Shown one piece after another: positions 17,113 to 25,510 of a stretch of DNA of 37,056 nucleotides. The first letter of the stretch is position 1; every line of letters starts with the position of its first letter. The notes under the pieces are model-generated. The model worked only from the letters and a program-made list of their open reading frames with translations. It was not told the DNA's origin and made no database searches. Made by a program: the position numbers and the translations under genes. This DNA is from Candidatus Omnitrophota bacterium (lineage in GTDB: Bacteria; Omnitrophota; Omnitrophia; Omnitrophales; JACQLI01): positions 1 to 37,056 of the forward strand of contig JACQLI010000007.1 of NCBI GenBank assembly GCA_016204125.1, read 5' to 3'.

Positions 17113-18177
17113 TTAAATGGCAACTACTTTTAGTTTCTCCCGAATGAGATCGGCCCGACGAATATCTCTCTCAGAAGGTCCAAGTGCACGTCCGTAGAGC
17201 TTTTGAAGATGGGCTGGCTGGAGAACCAAAAAGAGGTTATTGAGTTCCGAATATTTCAAGCTTGAGACAAACCCAAGATCGACTCCCAGCCTCGCCAAAC
17301 TCAAAAGTTGCACTGCCTCTCCAGAAGAGATAACACGTGCAGACTTGAGGGTCCCGAGCGCCCGCCAAATCTGATCCTCAAATTTTGCTTTTCTTTTTTC
17401 TAAGAGATACTGTCTGGCTTCCTTTTCATGTGAAACCATTTGATGAATAACCTTCTCGAGTCCTTCGACAATTTCTTCCTCGGTTTGTCCCAATGTGATT
17501 TGATTGGAAATCTGAAAGAAATTGCCGCTTGCTTGGCTCCCTTCTCCATAAAGGCCGCGGGTCGCTAAATTCAGTTTAGCCAAGGCTTGGAGCACTTTAT
17601 TCACCTGTTTGGTCAGGACAAGGCTTGGCAGGTGGAGCATACATGAAACACGAATCCCAGTGCCCACGTTGGTTGGACAAGCTGTCAAGTAACCTAAATC
17701 CGTATGGAAAGAAAACGACAAATTTCTCTCAAGTTCATTGATCACTTCATTGATGATGCGCCAAGTCTCGGTGATATTGAATCCCGATTGAAAGACCTGA
17801 AGACGAAGGTGATCCTCCTCAAGAATCATAAGACTCACGACCTCGTTAGGACTCAAGGCAACGGCCTTCTCGCCTTGTTCGACCGCATGTTCTCGACTGA
17901 TGAGGTGCCTTTCAAGAAGGAATTGCTTATCAAGTTCGGTTACATCTCGATACTTGATAAAAAGGGTATCTTTCAACGCGGGCGTTTGACTCACTGCCTC
18001 TTCCACCAGATCAATCACTTCGTCTTCTTGTTCTTTTCCGAGTTTTGAGATAAAGGGGAAACCAGCCAGGTTTCTTGCAAGTCGAATCCGTGAACTGACG
18101 ACAACGTCTGCATCAGGTCCAGTTCCCCTAAGCCATTCGGTCGTATTCTTTAAAAGACGATTGATCTGCTCACTCAT
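17113..18177 (-). CDS. mcsB: protein-arginine kinase McsB
   Basis: 354-residue ATP:guanido phosphotransferase family kinase that phosphorylates arginines on proteins, marking them for ClpC-ClpP. Visible family motifs are 'SSRIRLARNLAGFPF' near residue 28, 'CPTNVGTGIRVS' with the catalytic-loop Cys, and 'GEGSQASGNFFQISNQ'. The RDxxRA allosteric phosphoarginine-binding motif is present at R337-D338-I-R-R341-A342, which separates McsB from metazoan-type arginine kinases. The start overlaps the mcsA stop by four bases, matching the need for McsA as activator. Confidence 0.95.
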   Translation of the reverse strand: MSEQINRLLKNTTEWLRGTGPDADVVVSSRIRLARNLAGFPFISKLGKEQEDEVIDLVEEAVSQTPALKDTLFIKYRDVTELDKQFLLERHLISREHAVEQGEKAVALSPNEVVSLMILEEDHLRLQVFQSGFNITETWRIINEVINELERNLSFSFHTDLGYLTACPTNVGTGIRVSCMLHLPSLVLTKQVNKVLQALAKLNLATRGLYGEGSQASGNFFQISNQITLGQTEEEIVEGLEKVIHQMVSHEKEARQYLLEKRKAKFEDQIWRALGTLKSARVISSGEAVQLLSLARLGVDLGFVSSLKYSELNNLFLVLQPAHLQKLYGRALGPSERDIRRADLIREKLKVVAI

Positions 18178-18698
18178 TGTGGTTTTTTCTTACCCTTTTT
18201 CAATTTTTCCTCAAGCTGTTTAATCTGGTCACGAAGCCTGGCTGCTTCTTCAAATTCTTCGTGCTGAATCAATTTGGTTAACCGATTTTGAAGATCTTTT
18301 AAACTTTGGGTTGTTCGAACAACAGGATGAGCTACCTGGGAAGGACGTTTCCCCCTATGTTGCAAAGAGTGCTGTACCCGCTTAATCAGAGGGAGCAGTA
18401 ACTTTGAAAAGGCTTCATAGCATTCAGCGCAACCGAGTCTTCCTGTTCGACCAAATTCATCATAAGTGAGACCGCAATTTTGACATTTGAGAGAAACGGT
18501 CTTTTCGTCAGCGCCCGTTAGCTCCTTTGCCAAATCGGTAAAACCGCTCAGAAGGTCATTGACGTTGAAGTGGGTCTTAAACTCTGTACCCTTCTCCTGT
18601 GCACAGGCTTCGCATAGATGGATTTCTACCATCTGATCATTGACGATCTCAGTGAGGTGAATCGTAGCTTCGTTAGCTCCGCAAACATTACAAATCAT
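18174..18698 (-). CDS. mcsA: McsA, zinc-finger activator of McsB
   Basis: 174 residues with zinc-binding pairs C3/C6, C29/C32, C72/C75 and C90/C93, then a UVR motif at about 132-166 (LTKLIQHEEFEEAARLRDQI). This is the McsA architecture, which binds metals and activates McsB kinase. It is the first gene of the mcsA-mcsB-clpC run, preceded by an extended -10 promoter at 18725-18733. No ctsR repressor gene lies upstream, unlike the Bacillus operon. An AAAGG sequence about ten bases before the ATG is the likely ribosome site. Confidence 0.93.
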   Translation of the reverse strand: MICNVCGANEATIHLTEIVNDQMVEIHLCEACAQEKGTEFKTHFNVNDLLSGFTDLAKELTGADEKTVSLKCQNCGLTYDEFGRTGRLGCAECYEAFSKLLLPLIKRVQHSLQHRGKRPSQVAHPVVRTTQSLKDLQNRLTKLIQHEEFEEAARLRDQIKQLEEKLKKGKKKPQ

Positions 18699-18724
18699 GG
18701 GTTTCTACCTTTGTTGGCCTTACA

Positions 18725-18733
18725 ATTATAACA
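18725..18733 (-). promoter_or_regulatory. extended -10 promoter of mcsA-mcsB-clpC
   Basis: On the minus strand the sequence reads TGTTATAAT: a perfect -10 hexamer with the TG extension. There is no good -35, the nearest being TTGGTG at 19 bases. Transcription would start near 18718, about 20 bases before the mcsA ATG. A short direct repeat, TAGC at 18738-18741 and 18747-18750 (GCTA...GCTA on the minus strand), lies just upstream and could be part of an operator. The CtsR heptad repeat and a full CIRCE element were looked for and not found. Confidence 0.55.
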
Positions 18734-18770
18734 TCACTAGCAAAATTAGCACCAAACAGGCACAAAAACA

Positions 18771-19649
18771 CTATAAAGAGTATCTAACCCCATCTTTTTT
18801 GGTCAGATCGTGAAAGGCTTTCATGAGAGATTGGGTTATCTTCCCAGGTTCACCATTCCCAATCGTTCTTCCATCAATCTTAACGACGGGAATCACTTCC
18901 GCTGCAGTGCCTGTTAGAAATACTTCATTAGCATTGAAAAGATCGTGCCGAGTCAAAATCTTTTCTTCGACCTCTATCTTTTTGTGCCTGGCAAGGTCCA
19001 AAATGGCCGCTCTGGTAATCCCCCTAAGTACCCCCGCATAAGTAGGTGGAGTCATAAGTGTGTCATTTTTAACCATAAAAATGTTGTCGCCTGTGCATTC
19101 TGCAACATAACCCTGATGGTTCAAAAGGAGAGCCTCCACATAGCCTGAATGGGTAGCCTCGATTTTCGCCAGGATGTTGTTAAGGTAATTCAATGACTTC
19201 AGGGCAGGGTTGACCGCCTCAGGATGGTTTCGGACTGTCGGCACAGTGATGATCTCAAGGCCGTGTTTATAAAGACGATCAGGATAGAGAACAATCTTAT
19301 CGGTGATAACAATGATCGTCGGCTTCTTACACTTCTGGGGATCGAGTCCGAGATCTCCTGTGCCGCGCGTAACAACAGCCCGAATATAAGCATCCCGCAA
19401 ATGATTCCGTTTCAGAGTTTGGACAATCACTTCTGTCATCTTTTTATGATCAAACGAAATTTTTAACATGATCGTATGCGCCGACTCGTAAAGTCGATCG
19501 AGATGTTCCCTGAGTTTGAAAACTAGGCAATTGTAAGCTCGGATTCCCTCAAAGACGCCATCTCCATAAAGAAGACCGTGATCAAAAACCGAAATCTTTG
19601 CCTCGCTTTTTGGATACCACTTTCCATCAATGTAAACTTCTAGTTCCAT
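18771..19649 (-). CDS. ilvE: branched-chain amino acid aminotransferase
   Basis: 292-residue class IV PLP aminotransferase for the last step of Leu, Ile and Val synthesis. The PLP lysine is K151 in KSLNYLNN. Other family marks are 'GLLYGDGVFEGIRAY' near the N-terminus, 'VAECTGDNIF' and the 'LTGTAAEVIPV' motif. The last one fits branched-chain aminotransferase better than 4-amino-4-deoxychorismate lyase or D-amino acid transaminase. An AGGAG site lies eight to nine bases before the ATG. It follows lolD by 30 bases, probably in one transcript. Confidence 0.9.
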   Translation of the reverse strand: MELEVYIDGKWYPKSEAKISVFDHGLLYGDGVFEGIRAYNCLVFKLREHLDRLYESAHTIMLKISFDHKKMTEVIVQTLKRNHLRDAYIRAVVTRGTGDLGLDPQKCKKPTIIVITDKIVLYPDRLYKHGLEIITVPTVRNHPEAVNPALKSLNYLNNILAKIEATHSGYVEALLLNHQGYVAECTGDNIFMVKNDTLMTPPTYAGVLRGITRAAILDLARHKKIEVEEKILTRHDLFNANEVFLTGTAAEVIPVVKIDGRTIGNGEPGKITQSLMKAFHDLTKKDGVRYSL

Positions 19650-19679
19650 GCAGCTATTCTCCTTTTATTCGCTTATCAG

Positions 19680-20366
19680 TTAGATACTCACCTGATCTTG
19701 GGTTAATACCCCGTCATGAAGTCGATAAACATTTTCAAATCGATGCGCCATCTGTTCGTCATGAGTCACGATCGCTAAAGCGAGCCCTGTTTCACGGTGA
19801 AGGCTCGTTAAAAGCCCAAAGACCATTTCGGCAGTTTCGTCATCGAGGTTACCTGTTGGCTCGTCACAAAAAACAATTTCGGGTCCGTTCACAAGCGCCC
19901 GAGCAATGGCGGCTCTTTGCTGTTCACCGCCTGAAAGTTCAGACGGGAAATGTCCTTCTCTTCCCTTCAGCCCCATTCGTCTGATCAGTTCGCGCGCACG
20001 ACCTGAATTTGGGCTATCCGCCATCAAGCTGGGAAGCAAAACATTCTCGAAAAGGGTAAGCTCTGGAAGGAGATGAAAGAACTGAAAAATAAATCCAATC
20101 TTTCGATTCCGATAGAGAGCCAGTTCCTTCTCATTCATTTGGCTTAAATCATTCCCCTTAAAAAAAATTCTCCCTTCGCTTGCTCGATCGAGTCCGCCCA
20201 AAAGGTGAAGGAAGGTTGACTTTCCCGATCCTGACCTTCCAACGATAAACGCAAGCTCGCCTTCTTTGAGAGAAAAATCCACCCCCTTTAAAACAGAGAG
20301 AGGTCCATCGGGTGTTGGAAAATCTTTCCGCACCTTCTCAGCCACCAGAAGTGTAACCTTACTCAT
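19680..20366 (-). CDS. lolD: LolD lipoprotein-release ABC ATPase
   Basis: 228-residue ATPase with Walker A GRSGSGKS at 43-50, 'PSELSGGEQQRAAIARAL' signature and Walker B 'EIVFCDEPTGNLD'. The 'GxLD' after Walker B and the short length put it in the LolD/MacB/FtsE group. Adjacency to a LolC/E permease supports LolD, which drives release of outer-membrane lipoproteins from the inner membrane. The start overlaps the permease stop by eight bases (ATGAGTAA). MacB-type function is less likely because the permease is a separate 434-residue protein of the LolC/E pattern. Confidence 0.9.
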   Translation of the reverse strand: MSKVTLLVAEKVRKDFPTPDGPLSVLKGVDFSLKEGELAFIVGRSGSGKSTFLHLLGGLDRASEGRIFFKGNDLSQMNEKELALYRNRKIGFIFQFFHLLPELTLFENVLLPSLMADSPNSGRARELIRRMGLKGREGHFPSELSGGEQQRAAIARALVNGPEIVFCDEPTGNLDDETAEMVFGLLTSLHRETGLALAIVTHDEQMAHRFENVYRLHDGVLTQDQVSI

Positions 20367-21663
20367 TGCGAAGGGCCTCGACAGGATTGAGGGCTGCTGC
20401 CCGCTGGGCAGGATAAATTCCTGCCAGAACTGAAGTGAGCAAAGCCAAAGCGATGATGGTCGTTACATCAGTAAAATTAATCTCAGTCGGAATTTTATCC
20501 AAATAATAAATGTCGCTTGGAAAAACCGAGAAGCCTGTTGTCTCCTCGACAAAATCAGCAATAGGGTTCAAATTCCAAGCGAACAAGAGGCCCAAGACAG
20601 ATCCTAAGATAACACCAAACACGCCCACACTAAATCCCTCCAAAACAAAAATCTTACGGATGCTTTTCCTCATTGCCCCAAGCGCCCGAAGGATACCGAT
20701 ATCCTTGGTCTTTTCCATAACCACCATGATGAGGGTCGATACGATGTTAAACGCTGCAACCAAAATGATCAGCGCCAAGAGAATGGTCATGACATTTTTT
20801 TCCACCTGCAAAGCTGAGAAGAAATTCCGATTCAAATCAAACCAAGAACGAACCCAGTATTCTTCGCCAAGTTCTGAACGAAAGAGGACTTTCAGCTTCT
20901 CCGCTTGGTCAACATCGAAAAACCGAACACTAAGCCCAGTTACCCTTTTCCCTAAATGGTAAAGTGTTTGCGCCTCTTCAAGGTCAATCAAAACAAGGTT
21001 GCTGTCAAAATCGCTCATTCCCAGGCGAAAAATTCCCGTCACCTGGAAGGTTCGGGTCTCTGCCTTTTCAAGAGAAAAGGTCTTTCCTTCTTCTGCAAAG
21101 GGAGCGATAAGCGAAATCTCTTCTCCAGGACCTACTCCCAAAATACGAGCCAGACTTTCACCGATCACGACAGCTGGGATATGACGAAAGACTTTCTTCT
21201 TTGAAAGACCCAAAAATCGCCTTTTGATCACCATTCTTTCCTCGGGCTCAAAATCAAGCGTACCCCAGCGAAGATTGTCACCAAAAATCGTCATGTCCTC
21301 ACGAAAACGGTCAATCCCCTTCACCAAGACTCCAATCGCATTTCTTTGAGAACGAATGATGGCTTGCCCTTCAATGAATCCAGAAACCGTTTCTATTCCA
21401 GATAGATTCCATGAACGAATTCTCGACACTGCGGACTCTAGATCTTCAACACCATTCGTCTTCTCAATACGAAGATGAGGGTTCACGTTGACGATTTTCT
21501 GTTTGAGCTCCCGATCGAATCCGCTCATCACGGCCAGCACCACGATAAGCGCCATCACCCCAACCGCTACACCAAGAATAGAGATGAGGGAAATAAGAGA
21601 AACAAACCCTGTTTTTCTCCTCCGCGTAAGGTGCTTGAAGGCAATCCAGGTTTCGTATTTCAA
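20359..21663 (-). CDS. lolC: LolC/LolE family permease
   Basis: 434 residues with one membrane helix at about 22-48, a large periplasmic domain to about residue 285, and three C-terminal helices. This is the FtsX-like layout of LolC/LolE. 'RKTGFVSLISLISILGVAVGVMALIVVLAVMSGF' style N-terminal helix and 'KTKDIGILRALGA' after the second helix are hallmark segments. Only one such permease is present, so it probably acts as a homodimer with LolD, as in bacteria that have a LolF-type single permease. The start is TTG, overlapping the lysS stop (TTGA). AAGGA about nine bases upstream supports it. Confidence 0.9.
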   Translation of the reverse strand: MKYETWIAFKHLTRRRKTGFVSLISLISILGVAVGVMALIVVLAVMSGFDRELKQKIVNVNPHLRIEKTNGVEDLESAVSRIRSWNLSGIETVSGFIEGQAIIRSQRNAIGVLVKGIDRFREDMTIFGDNLRWGTLDFEPEERMVIKRRFLGLSKKKVFRHIPAVVIGESLARILGVGPGEEISLIAPFAEEGKTFSLEKAETRTFQVTGIFRLGMSDFDSNLVLIDLEEAQTLYHLGKRVTGLSVRFFDVDQAEKLKVLFRSELGEEYWVRSWFDLNRNFFSALQVEKNVMTILLALIILVAAFNIVSTLIMVVMEKTKDIGILRALGAMRKSIRKIFVLEGFSVGVFGVILGSVLGLLFAWNLNPIADFVEETTGFSVFPSDIYYLDKIPTEINFTDVTTIIALALLTSVLAGIYPAQRAAALNPVEALRNE

Positions 21664-23105
21664 GGATTCGTATCCTTCGTTTCGGGGCGAAGCTGTGGGA
21701 AAAGGATAACCTCTCGAATCGATGGACGATTGGTTAAGATCATAATAAGCCGATCAATTCCAATCCCTAAGCCTCCAGCAGGGGGCATCGCATATTCGAG
21801 CGCCATCACAAAGTCTTCGTCCAACTTTTTATTTCCCCCGATGATCTCAACCTGTTTCTCAAGTTTCTCGCGTTGAACAATCGGGTCGTTGAGTTCGGAG
21901 AAGGCATTTGCGATCTCAATTTTTCCTATGTAGAGCTCAAAACGATAAGCGAGGTCTGGGTCGTCATCCTTCGGTTTGGCAAGAGGTGTGAATTCTGCAG
22001 GATAATCGACCACAAAGGTGGGATTCCAAAGATCGGGTTCAACCACCGATTCAAAAACAGCGTTGAGGACATCGATCGGTTCATCATTGGGCTTAAATTC
22101 AACACCGATCTTTTTCGCCTCTTTTTTGATATCGGCCTTTTGCCAGTCCACGTTTGTCTTCTCCTGAAGCGTTTTATAAAAGGAGATTCGTTTCCAAGGT
22201 CGTTTGAACGAAAGGGGCTTTTCGCCGTATTCGATTTCTTCTTTGCCATGAATTTTCTTAGCGAGCCCAGAGATGAGTTCTTCTGTGAGAGCCATCATAT
22301 CGTTGTAATCTGCGTAGGCCTGATAGAGTTCAAGCATCGTGAATTCGGGATTGTGTCGGATCGAAATTCCCTCATTACGAAAATTCCGATTCACTTCGTA
22401 AACTTTTTCAAATCCACCCACAAGAAGCCTCTTAAGATAAAGTTCAGGGGCAACGCGCAAATAAAGATCCGTATCGAGAGCCTCATGACGTGTCACAAAA
22501 GGGCGGGCTCTCGCGCCGCCAGGGATCGGCTGCATGATGGGAGTTTCCACTTCCAGAAATCCCCTGCCATCTAAAAAATTTCTTATTTCACGGATGATTT
22601 CGCTTCGGAGCTGAAAAGTCTTTCTCACCTCATCGTTGACAATCAAATCAACGTACCTGTGGCGGTAACGGATTTCGACATCACGAAGTCCATGCCATTT
22701 CTCAGGAAGAACTTGGATGATTTTGGAAAGAAGGACGCATTTCTCAATCTTGACGGTTTTCTCTCCCATTTTAGAAGTAAAAAGCGAACCCTCAATCCCG
22801 ACGATATCGCCCAAATCAAGCTGAGAGAATCTCTCGTAACCTTCTGGCCCCAAGACATCTTCCTTGGCATAAATCTGAATTCTAGCGTTCTCGTCCTTGA
22901 GGTCACAAAAGGTACTTTTGCCATGACTTCTTCGAGCCATGACTCGACCCGCAATACGAATACGTTTTCCTTCTTGAAACCCGTTGAGGATGCTCTGAAT
23001 GGGCTCGATAGGAAGGTATCTTTCCCCGTACGGACGAATCCCCTGTTTAAGATACGATTCTCTCTTGGTTTTACGTTCACGGACAAGTTCTGATTCAGGT
23101 ATCAT
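21660..23105 (-). CDS. lysS: lysyl-tRNA synthetase (class II)
   Basis: 481-residue class IIb synthetase. An OB-fold anticodon domain occupies about residues 55-150, followed by motif 1 near 'FLDGRGFLEVETPIMQP'. Motif 2 is 'FRNEGISIRHNPEFTMLE' and motif 3 is 'GGLGIGIDRLIMIL' near the C-terminus. These are the LysS signatures; AspS and AsnS lack the GGARARPF segment seen here. A strong promoter lies immediately upstream (23139-23167), giving a leader of about 27 bases. It heads a probable lysS-lolC-lolD-ilvE transcript. Confidence 0.96.
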   Translation of the reverse strand: MIPESELVRERKTKRESYLKQGIRPYGERYLPIEPIQSILNGFQEGKRIRIAGRVMARRSHGKSTFCDLKDENARIQIYAKEDVLGPEGYERFSQLDLGDIVGIEGSLFTSKMGEKTVKIEKCVLLSKIIQVLPEKWHGLRDVEIRYRHRYVDLIVNDEVRKTFQLRSEIIREIRNFLDGRGFLEVETPIMQPIPGGARARPFVTRHEALDTDLYLRVAPELYLKRLLVGGFEKVYEVNRNFRNEGISIRHNPEFTMLELYQAYADYNDMMALTEELISGLAKKIHGKEEIEYGEKPLSFKRPWKRISFYKTLQEKTNVDWQKADIKKEAKKIGVEFKPNDEPIDVLNAVFESVVEPDLWNPTFVVDYPAEFTPLAKPKDDDPDLAYRFELYIGKIEIANAFSELNDPIVQREKLEKQVEIIGGNKKLDEDFVMALEYAMPPAGGLGIGIDRLIMILTNRPSIREVILFPQLRPETKDTNP

Positions 23106-23138
23106 GGCTGGTTAAAATTTACCTAACTTTAAGCGGCG

Positions 23139-23167
23139 ATTATAGATGAGTGCTTGGGGGGTGTCAA
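23139..23167 (-). promoter_or_regulatory. consensus sigma-70 promoter of lysS
   Basis: On the minus strand the sequence has TTGACA (23167-23162), exactly 17 bases of spacer and TATAAT (23144-23139), matching the housekeeping promoter consensus at all 12 positions. Predicted start of transcription is near 23132, 27 bases before the lysS ATG. The -35 hexamer contains the TGA stop codon of the upstream MMPL gene, so the promoter lies in the 58-base gap plus the last bases of that gene. Confidence 0.85.
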
Positions 23168-25485
23168 ACTCTCTTGCGGTGGGTCTGTTCGTGGAATACG
23201 GCTTGAGGCCCAAAAGGCTTCAGAATAATCAAGGCGATTGGAAGCAGGATAAGCGTGCAACCCAATGAAAAGAGGATGGTTATGCTCGTCAAGATTCCAA
23301 AATAGACCGTGGGTTTGAAAGTGGCAAAAATGCTGGTGGCGAATCCGAAAACCAAGATCAGGGTAGCCACCATCATGGCCCTTCCCACATTTCTATAGGT
23401 ATGGTGAAGGGCCTGAAGGTAATGTCTCCTGTGCATAAATTCAGTCCGAAACCGATAGAGAAACTGAATGGAGGCGTCAACCACAAGACCCAGAACCACG
23501 CTTGAGATCATAGCCGTGGGGGTTGAGAGCTCAATCCTTGAATAACCCATGATTCCGTAAAGCCCCACGATCGGAATGAGATTAGGAATAGCTGCAAGGA
23601 GAGCCATTTTGAGGGAACGAAAAAAAATGGCAATTAAAGTCAGAATCAAAACAAAAGCTAGACCCAAACTATGAATCTGATTCATAACAAGCCGCTCTGC
23701 CATTTGTCCCAATAAAACGGTGCTTCCTGTGATACGGATATCATACTCTTCTTTCCAATGGGTGCGGACGTACCTCCAGATTCGATCTTCAAGGAGTCTC
23801 CCCTTTTCCGTCCCAACAGCCTTCATCCTCGCTTCAAGCCGCAGGCGACGATAATCTTTTGAAATAAAACTCCAAAAGTCAGGATTTTTAGACTCGGCCA
23901 GTTTTTCGATATATTTCTGAAGCGTTTTCTCTCTTACGGGAATAATAAAACCAAGAGGGTCTCCCATTCTGGCTTCATGGACCTTTTTGATAATCGTCGC
24001 GAGGGAATTGACTTTGGTAATCTCTTCCTGCTCTTCCAAGAAGTGACTAAGGGCGTCAACTTGTTTCATGGTTTCGACTGTAACAAACGGCTTGTGGTCG
24101 CGCCTTTCAATCGTCACGCCCAGTGAATAAACACCCGCCAAATGCTCATCAATGAAGCGGGTTGCGATGGCCAGAGGCGAACGGGTTGGGAGGTCAGCGA
24201 TCAGGTTAGTATTCACACGGATTCTCTGAACACCAACAAAGGAAAGAGCTATCAACACGACCGTTGCTATGAGAAGAATCCATTTCAGATGAAATTGAAT
24301 CTTTTCCAGATAAACGATGACCACTTGATTGAAAAAGTTTTTTTCCCGATCGTTTTCCAAGTCATGCTGGAAAGGAAGAATGGGCAAGAGAATGGGCATA
24401 AGGATCATTGCCAAAGTATAAGCGTAAAAAATCCCCAAAGCGGCAAAGAGTCCAAAACTCTGCACCGCAGGAACTTCATTTAATAGAAGAGAAAGAAATC
24501 CAACCACAGCCGTTGCGGTAGTTAGAAAACAGGGCACTCCCAGATGCTGCAAAGTAAGGGCAATGCTTTCACGTATGTTTTTGTGATGAGAACGGAGTTC
24601 CGAAAAAAGATTGATCAGGTAGATACTGTAAGTAACCGCAATAATCATAACCACAGGCGCAAGAAGGGAATTAATCAGATTGAGCGAATAACCCAAAAGC
24701 GCAATGGTTCCGAATGTCCAGACGATCGTTACAAAAACGATCGACATCGCAACTACGACGCTCGGAATATTACGATAGATCAGAAAAGTTGCCAAGATCA
24801 GAAAAAGACTCACTGAAGGGATGAAAAACATTTGATCTCTTCGGATGGCATCGATGAAATCGTGCTGTTCTACAGGAGAACCCGCCACGTAAAGTTGAGC
24901 ATCAGGCCAGGCAAAAAATCCAAGGGTTGAGCGGAGATCGCTCACATAACCCCGAAGGAAATGGGGGTCATCGGACTTGGGTTTGAGGCGGATGAGAATA
25001 GCGCTGACTTTTCCATCTTCAGAAAGAAGATTCCCTAAGAAAAAGGGGTTGGAAAGAGCCTCCTTCTTGAATTTTTCCATCGGTTTCTTTCCTTCTAAAA
25101 CACCTTCGATGACAGGTTCTACCTTGACACCAAGAACCCTGTGTTTAATATCAAGGGCATTGGTCAAACTTAAGACCCGATCAACCCTCGGATCTTTTGA
25201 GAGAATTTTTGTCAGGATGTCTGTCAGAAGAAGATTCCGCATCGTGAAATAATCAGGGGTCTTGATAGCAATGGCGATCAGGTAATCGCTTCCGAAGTTT
25301 TCTCTAAACTCTCGGTAGAATTGATACGCTGGTGTTCGTTTTTCAAAAAGCGCCTCTGTCGAAGGATCAATTTTGAGTGAGGGAAGCGCGTGGGCAAAGG
25401 AAAGGGTCGCTAGAATAAAAACTAAAAGAAGCGGCCACCGCAGAAGAACAATAACCTTACCAAATTTTCCGAAAAATTGGCTCAA
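23164..25485 (-). CDS. MMPL/RND superfamily exporter
   Basis: 773 residues with the RND two-fold layout: one helix (about 12-31), a large periplasmic loop, five clustered helices (about 218-360), then the same again from about residue 398 with the last five helices at about 625-755. It is close in plan to HpnN/MMPL lipid exporters. No periplasmic adaptor or TolC-type gene is nearby, which argues for lipid export across the inner membrane rather than tripartite drug efflux. The start codon is TTG with AAGG nine bases before it. It diverges from the GT2 gene with 25 bases between them, and may move the product of the acyl-chain locus (inference). Confidence 0.85.
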   Translation of the reverse strand: MSQFFGKFGKVIVLLRWPLLLVFILATLSFAHALPSLKIDPSTEALFEKRTPAYQFYREFRENFGSDYLIAIAIKTPDYFTMRNLLLTDILTKILSKDPRVDRVLSLTNALDIKHRVLGVKVEPVIEGVLEGKKPMEKFKKEALSNPFFLGNLLSEDGKVSAILIRLKPKSDDPHFLRGYVSDLRSTLGFFAWPDAQLYVAGSPVEQHDFIDAIRRDQMFFIPSVSLFLILATFLIYRNIPSVVVAMSIVFVTIVWTFGTIALLGYSLNLINSLLAPVVMIIAVTYSIYLINLFSELRSHHKNIRESIALTLQHLGVPCFLTTATAVVGFLSLLLNEVPAVQSFGLFAALGIFYAYTLAMILMPILLPILPFQHDLENDREKNFFNQVVIVYLEKIQFHLKWILLIATVVLIALSFVGVQRIRVNTNLIADLPTRSPLAIATRFIDEHLAGVYSLGVTIERRDHKPFVTVETMKQVDALSHFLEEQEEITKVNSLATIIKKVHEARMGDPLGFIIPVREKTLQKYIEKLAESKNPDFWSFISKDYRRLRLEARMKAVGTEKGRLLEDRIWRYVRTHWKEEYDIRITGSTVLLGQMAERLVMNQIHSLGLAFVLILTLIAIFFRSLKMALLAAIPNLIPIVGLYGIMGYSRIELSTPTAMISSVVLGLVVDASIQFLYRFRTEFMHRRHYLQALHHTYRNVGRAMMVATLILVFGFATSIFATFKPTVYFGILTSITILFSLGCTLILLPIALIILKPFGPQAVFHEQTHRKRV

Positions 25486-25510
25486 TTTTGTGGTACCTTA
25501 GTGTTCAAAA

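Noticed and set aside
18742..18760. CIRCE-like heat-shock operator before mcsA
   Set aside because: Only a TTAGCAC half-site is present; the inverted GAGTGCTAA half is missing.
18750..18775. Possible terminator after ilvE
   Set aside because: The only stem (GTGCC/GGTGC) needs two wobble pairs and has no proper T-run.
21873..22574. Long plus-strand open frame (233 codons) opposite lysS
   Set aside because: It lies wholly inside well-supported lysS, has no recognisable motif or ribosome site, and its composition mirrors the antisense of lysS codons.
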